In this document: positions 5,360 to 7,840 of the stretch, piece after piece
How the letters are laid out: each line of letters starts with the position of its first letter
How positions within the stretch are numbered: the stretch's first letter is position 1
NCBI GenBank assembly: GCA_934249265.1
Contig: CAKQKQ010000083.1
Span: 1-7,840, forward strand
Length of the DNA: 7,840 nt
Source of the DNA: an uncultured Clostridia bacterium
GTDB taxonomy: Bacteria > Bacillota > Clostridia > Christensenellales > Borkfalkiaceae
Direction of reading: 5' to 3'
The notes under the pieces: model-generated
What the model saw: the letters and a program-made list of their open reading frames with translations, nothing else
What the model was told of the DNA's origin: nothing
Database searches by the model: none
Program-made: the position numbers and the translations under genes

Positions 5360-7060
5360 ATGCTTAAGAAATTGCGTCTTCAAAATATCGCTTTAATCGA
5401 TCAAGCCGAAATCGAGTTTGACGACGGGTTAAACGTTTTGTCGGGGGAAACCGGCGCGGGTAAATCCGTTATTTTAGACTCTATAAATTTCGTGCTCGGG
5501 GCAAAAGCGGATAAAACTATGATTCGTTACGGCACGCAAGAATGTCTTGTGGAAGCCGAATTTTTATCCAACGACGAAGCGAATAAAATATTAGGCGAAT
5601 ACGATATAGAAAGCGACGAAAGCCTTATAATTAAGCGAAAATTCACTTTAGATGGCAAAGGTTACATAAAAATCAACGGCGAAACGGTCACTTCGGGCAT
5701 GCTCAGAAAGGTTACGGCACACCTTGTGGATGTGCACGGACAAAGCGAACATTACGAATTGTGCAAAGAAAGCAGTCAACTCGAAGTGGTTGATAAATAT
5801 ACCGCGGACGATGTTTCGTCTATAAAAGAAAAATTGATTCCTTATATTAAGGAAGTTAAAGAAATTCAAGCAAAACTCAAAGAGTTCGGCGGTAGCGAAA
5901 GCGAGCGCGCAATTAAGTTGGACGTGCTTAAATTTCAAATAAACGAGATTGAAAGCGCGGACATAAAAGATGGCGAAGAGGAAGAACTTTTATCCTTAAA
6001 AGAAAAAATCAAAAACGGCGAAAAAATAGTAAATTCGTTGTCCGGAGCGAAGAGCGCGCTAATCGACGACGGCGAAGGTATCGATTGCGTGGTCAATGCA
6101 CAACGTTTTATGTCTCAAATAAGCGGTTTAAGCGAAGAATATTCGGATATTTCAACAAGACTCGACGCCGTTGTGGAGGAATTGAACGATATCGATTCTT
6201 TAATCGACGACTTGTCCGACGATTTGGATTTTGACGAGAAAACCGCCGACGAAGTTGAAGAAAGGCTCGATACGTACAAAACGTTAAAGAAAAAATACGG
6301 CAATTCTTACGAGAAAATACAAAATTTTTATGCCGAAGCGCAAAAAGAATGTGAAATGCTTTTGAATTTTGAAGAAAACACGAAAGCGTTGAACGCGGAA
6401 AAAGAAAAACTTGACGACAAAATTTACGATTTATATGAAAAATTGAGCAAAGCAAGGCAAAAAGCAGCAAAAGATTTTTCGGAAAAGGTTGTCGCTCAAC
6501 TTACGACGCTCGGCATGAAAAACGCTCGTTTTGACGTAAGTTTTAAAGATTTACCGTCAAAAGAAGATATGCCGTACAATACAAACGGAATCGACGTGGT
6601 AGAGTTTTTGTTTTCGGCAAACCTCGGCGAACCGCTCAAGCCTATGTCAAAGGTAATAAGCGGCGGCGAAATGTCGAGATTTATGCTGGGTATGAAGTCT
6701 GTTATTTGTGACTTGCAAGACATTTCAACGTTTATTTTCGATGAAATCGACACGGGTATAAGCGGTAAAATTGCGCAAACCGTAGCGGAAAAATTCGCTC
6801 AAATTTCCTTGAATAAACAAATCATAGCGATATCGCATTTGCCGCAAATTTGCGCAATGTCTGACGTGTCGTTTTTGATTTATAAGCACGAAGACGGCGA
6901 AAAAACGTATACCGAAGTCAAAAAACTTAATGAAGATGAAAAGGTTTACGAAATTTTGCGTTTAATCGGAGGCAACGGCGAAAGCACGTTTGCGAAACAG
7001 CACGCCGAAGAAATGATTAAATCGGCAAACGATTTCAAAAAATCGATAAAACAAAAATAA
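5360..7060 (+). CDS. recN: DNA repair protein RecN
   Basis: RecN (566 residues) is an SMC-like ATPase recruited early to double-strand breaks, where it helps hold and pair DNA for RecA-dependent repair. Seen: MLKKLRLQNIALID start; Walker A SGETGAGKS (28-36); HLVDVHGQSEH (121-131), a conserved RecN segment; a long charged helical region at about 150-375 expected to form the coiled-coil arms; the ABC signature ISGGEMSRFMLGMKSV (433-448); Walker B FIFDEIDTG (458-466) with Glu462; and ISHLPQICAMSD (491-502), which contains the switch His493. Length and domain order are standard and nothing is missing. GGGGA 6 nt before the ATG at 5360 supports the start. The gap from argR is 43 nt. No match to the Firmicute LexA box pattern was seen upstream, so SOS control is not evident. 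Confidence 0.96.
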   Translation: MLKKLRLQNIALIDQAEIEFDDGLNVLSGETGAGKSVILDSINFVLGAKADKTMIRYGTQECLVEAEFLSNDEANKILGEYDIESDESLIIKRKFTLDGKGYIKINGETVTSGMLRKVTAHLVDVHGQSEHYELCKESSQLEVVDKYTADDVSSIKEKLIPYIKEVKEIQAKLKEFGGSESERAIKLDVLKFQINEIESADIKDGEEEELLSLKEKIKNGEKIVNSLSGAKSALIDDGEGIDCVVNAQRFMSQISGLSEEYSDISTRLDAVVEELNDIDSLIDDLSDDLDFDEKTADEVEERLDTYKTLKKKYGNSYEKIQNFYAEAQKECEMLLNFEENTKALNAEKEKLDDKIYDLYEKLSKARQKAAKDFSEKVVAQLTTLGMKNARFDVSFKDLPSKEDMPYNTNGIDVVEFLFSANLGEPLKPMSKVISGGEMSRFMLGMKSVICDLQDISTFIFDEIDTGISGKIAQTVAEKFAQISLNKQIIAISHLPQICAMSDVSFLIYKHEDGEKTYTEVKKLNEDEKVYEILRLIGGNGESTFAKQHAEEMIKSANDFKKSIKQK

Positions 7061-7079
7061 ATTAATAAAAATTTAATCG

Positions 7080-7149
7080 GCATTTGTGCTTAAAAATCTC
7101 GCTTTAAATCAACGATTTTCGGCAAGTTTTCAAGCGGAAATGCTTTTTT
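7080..7149 (+). terminator. Terminator-like hairpin with large loop after recN
   Basis: GCATTTGTGCTT (7080-7091) pairs with AAGCGGAAATGC (7132-7143) over 12 positions with one G-G mismatch and one T-G wobble. Six T's follow (7144-7149), as in a rho-independent terminator. The 40-nt loop is unusually long, but AAAATC (7093-7098) and GATTTT (7114-7119) can form an inner stem. CGCTT at 7100-7104 can also compete for AAGCG at 7132-7136. It lies 20 nt after the recN stop and would end the housekeeping block before spoIVB. Confidence is moderate because of the loop size and mismatch. Confidence 0.5.
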
Positions 7150-7179
7150 GTATAATTATTAAAAATTCTACACATAACA
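7150..7179 (+). promoter_or_regulatory. Sigma-G-like forespore promoter for spoIVB
   Basis: GTATA (7150-7154), an 18-nt spacer and CATAACA (7173-7179) match the forespore sigma-G pattern GHATR-N17/18-CATnHTA with one mismatch, C for T at the sixth base of the -10. In B. subtilis spoIVB is transcribed by sigma-F and sigma-G, so a forespore promoter is expected here. The same stretch also contains TATAAT (7151-7156), which alone would read as a sigma-A -10 but lacks a good -35. Confidence 0.4.
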
Positions 7180-7185
7180 TTCGTT

Positions 7186-7840
7186 ATGAAAAAAATATTC
7201 AAATTATTGTTTGTTGCGGCGTTTGTTTTTTGCATTTCGTTTAATCCTATTATCGCAAATGCCGAAGCGGACGGAAGTTATATATTAGGCGGTTTTCCGA
7301 TAGGAATACAAATTCAAACGCGCGGAGCGTACGTAGTAAGCATAGACGAAGTAATTTGCGCCGACGGAGTGGTTAGTCCTGCTCAAGACGCAGGTATAAA
7401 CACGGGCGACGTTATTTTAAGCGTGGACGGAAAAGAAATAAACTCTAATTCCGATTTGTTTTCCGTGCTTTCTGCTTACGATGGCGGCGAATTGATAATA
7501 GAAATAGAAAGGCAAGGCGAAAAAATAATAAAAAACGTCACACCGTGTAAAGACGTTGACGGCAACATAAAACTCGGTATTTCCGTGCGAGATAATCTTA
7601 CGGGTATAGGCACGGTGACTTGCGTCGATTTAAACGGAAATTTCGTCGCTCTCGGTCATCCCGTTATCGACGGCGATGGTAAAACCGTGGAAATTGTGGA
7701 CAGCAAAGTATTTAATTGTTCGATTTACGGCATTGTTAAAGGTAAACGCGGACGCGCGGGAGAACTAAAAGGAATAATTTTAGAAGACGAAGTTACGGGG
7801 AAATTAATCGAAAACACACCCACCGGAATTTACGGAAAGT
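7186..7840 (+). CDS. spoIVB: SpoIVB serine peptidase, N-terminal part (runs off the window)
   Basis: The first 218 codons of spoIVB are present and the frame stays open to the window edge. SpoIVB is made in the forespore, crosses into the intermembrane space and cleaves SpoIVFA so that SpoIVFB can process pro-sigma-K. Seen: a signal peptide or membrane anchor at 1-26 (MKKIFKLL, a hydrophobic stretch, then ANA as a possible cleavage site); a PDZ domain at about 44-118 with SPAQDAGINTGDVILSVDGK; and the beginning of the S55 peptidase domain with GIGTVTCVDL (140-149), ALGHPV (155-160) holding the likely catalytic His158, and KGKRGRAGELKGI (185-197). The Ser and Asp of the active site would lie beyond the window. 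In the family LGHGI is more usual than LGHPV. The ATG at 7186 has no Shine-Dalgarno sequence but is the only start giving a full signal peptide. Confidence 0.92.
   Translation, partial: MKKIFKLLFVAAFVFCISFNPIIANAEADGSYILGGFPIGIQIQTRGAYVVSIDEVICADGVVSPAQDAGINTGDVILSVDGKEINSNSDLFSVLSAYDGGELIIEIERQGEKIIKNVTPCKDVDGNIKLGISVRDNLTGIGTVTCVDLNGNFVALGHPVIDGDGKTVEIVDSKVFNCSIYGIVKGKRGRAGELKGIILEDEVTGKLIENTPTGIYGK

Noticed and set aside
6108..6470. Long reverse-strand reading frame opposite the recN coiled-coil region
   Set aside because: It mirrors the biased Glu/Lys/Asp codons of recN and produces a Phe/Arg/Ser-rich sequence with no family features.
1..7840. CRISPR arrays, tRNA/rRNA genes, insertion sequences or phage genes
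   Set aside because: No regularly spaced repeats, tRNA-like cloverleaf, transposase motifs or terminal inverted repeats were seen; almost all bases are accounted for by conserved core genes.

Overview
The window is a stretch of chromosome from an AT-rich, spore-forming Firmicute, most likely a member of the Clostridia. The gene order is the conserved Firmicute block that runs from the spoIIIA sporulation operon to spoIVB: end of spoIIIAG, spoIIIAH, an Asp23/YqhY-family gene, nusB, folD, ispA, tlyA, nadK, argR, recN and the start of spoIVB. Every gene is on the + strand and coding density is very high. Codon choice (Gln almost always CAA, Lys mostly AAA, few CTG) is even across the window, so nothing looks recently acquired. 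A narrower placement, for example an uncultured gut clostridial lineage, would be a guess.

Layout. 1-119 is the tail of spoIIIAG and 188-664 is a short spoIIIAH; both proteins belong to the mother-cell side of the SpoIIIA-SpoIIQ channel. A strong extended -10 promoter (694-702) then appears to start a vegetative unit with the Asp23-family gene (732-1085). An intrinsic terminator (1093-1125) sits directly in front of nusB. From nusB onward, nusB-folD-ispA-tlyA (1138-4029) overlap one another by 8, 14 and 11 nt and should be translationally coupled. A second promoter (4043-4071) lies so close to nadK (4078-4860) that the mRNA would start at the nadK ATG. argR (4870-5316) and recN (5360-7060) follow. 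A terminator-like hairpin with a large loop (7080-7149) closes the block. spoIVB (7186 to the window end) has a sigma-G-like promoter immediately upstream of its ATG.

How the genes fit together. The two ends are sporulation functions: the forespore feeding/signalling channel, and the forespore-secreted protease that activates sigma-K processing. The middle is housekeeping: rRNA antitermination, one-carbon metabolism, isoprenoid chain elongation, rRNA methylation, NADP synthesis, arginine control and recombinational repair. xseA, xseB and dxs, which often sit in this cluster in other Firmicutes, are absent.

No novel multi-gene system is visible. The points most worth checking are: the terminator in front of nusB (possible feedback by NusB); a predicted leaderless nadK mRNA and a possible second one for spoIVB; a Ser at the chain-length position of IspA, where short-chain enzymes normally have Tyr; and departures from family motifs in NadK, FolD and TlyA.
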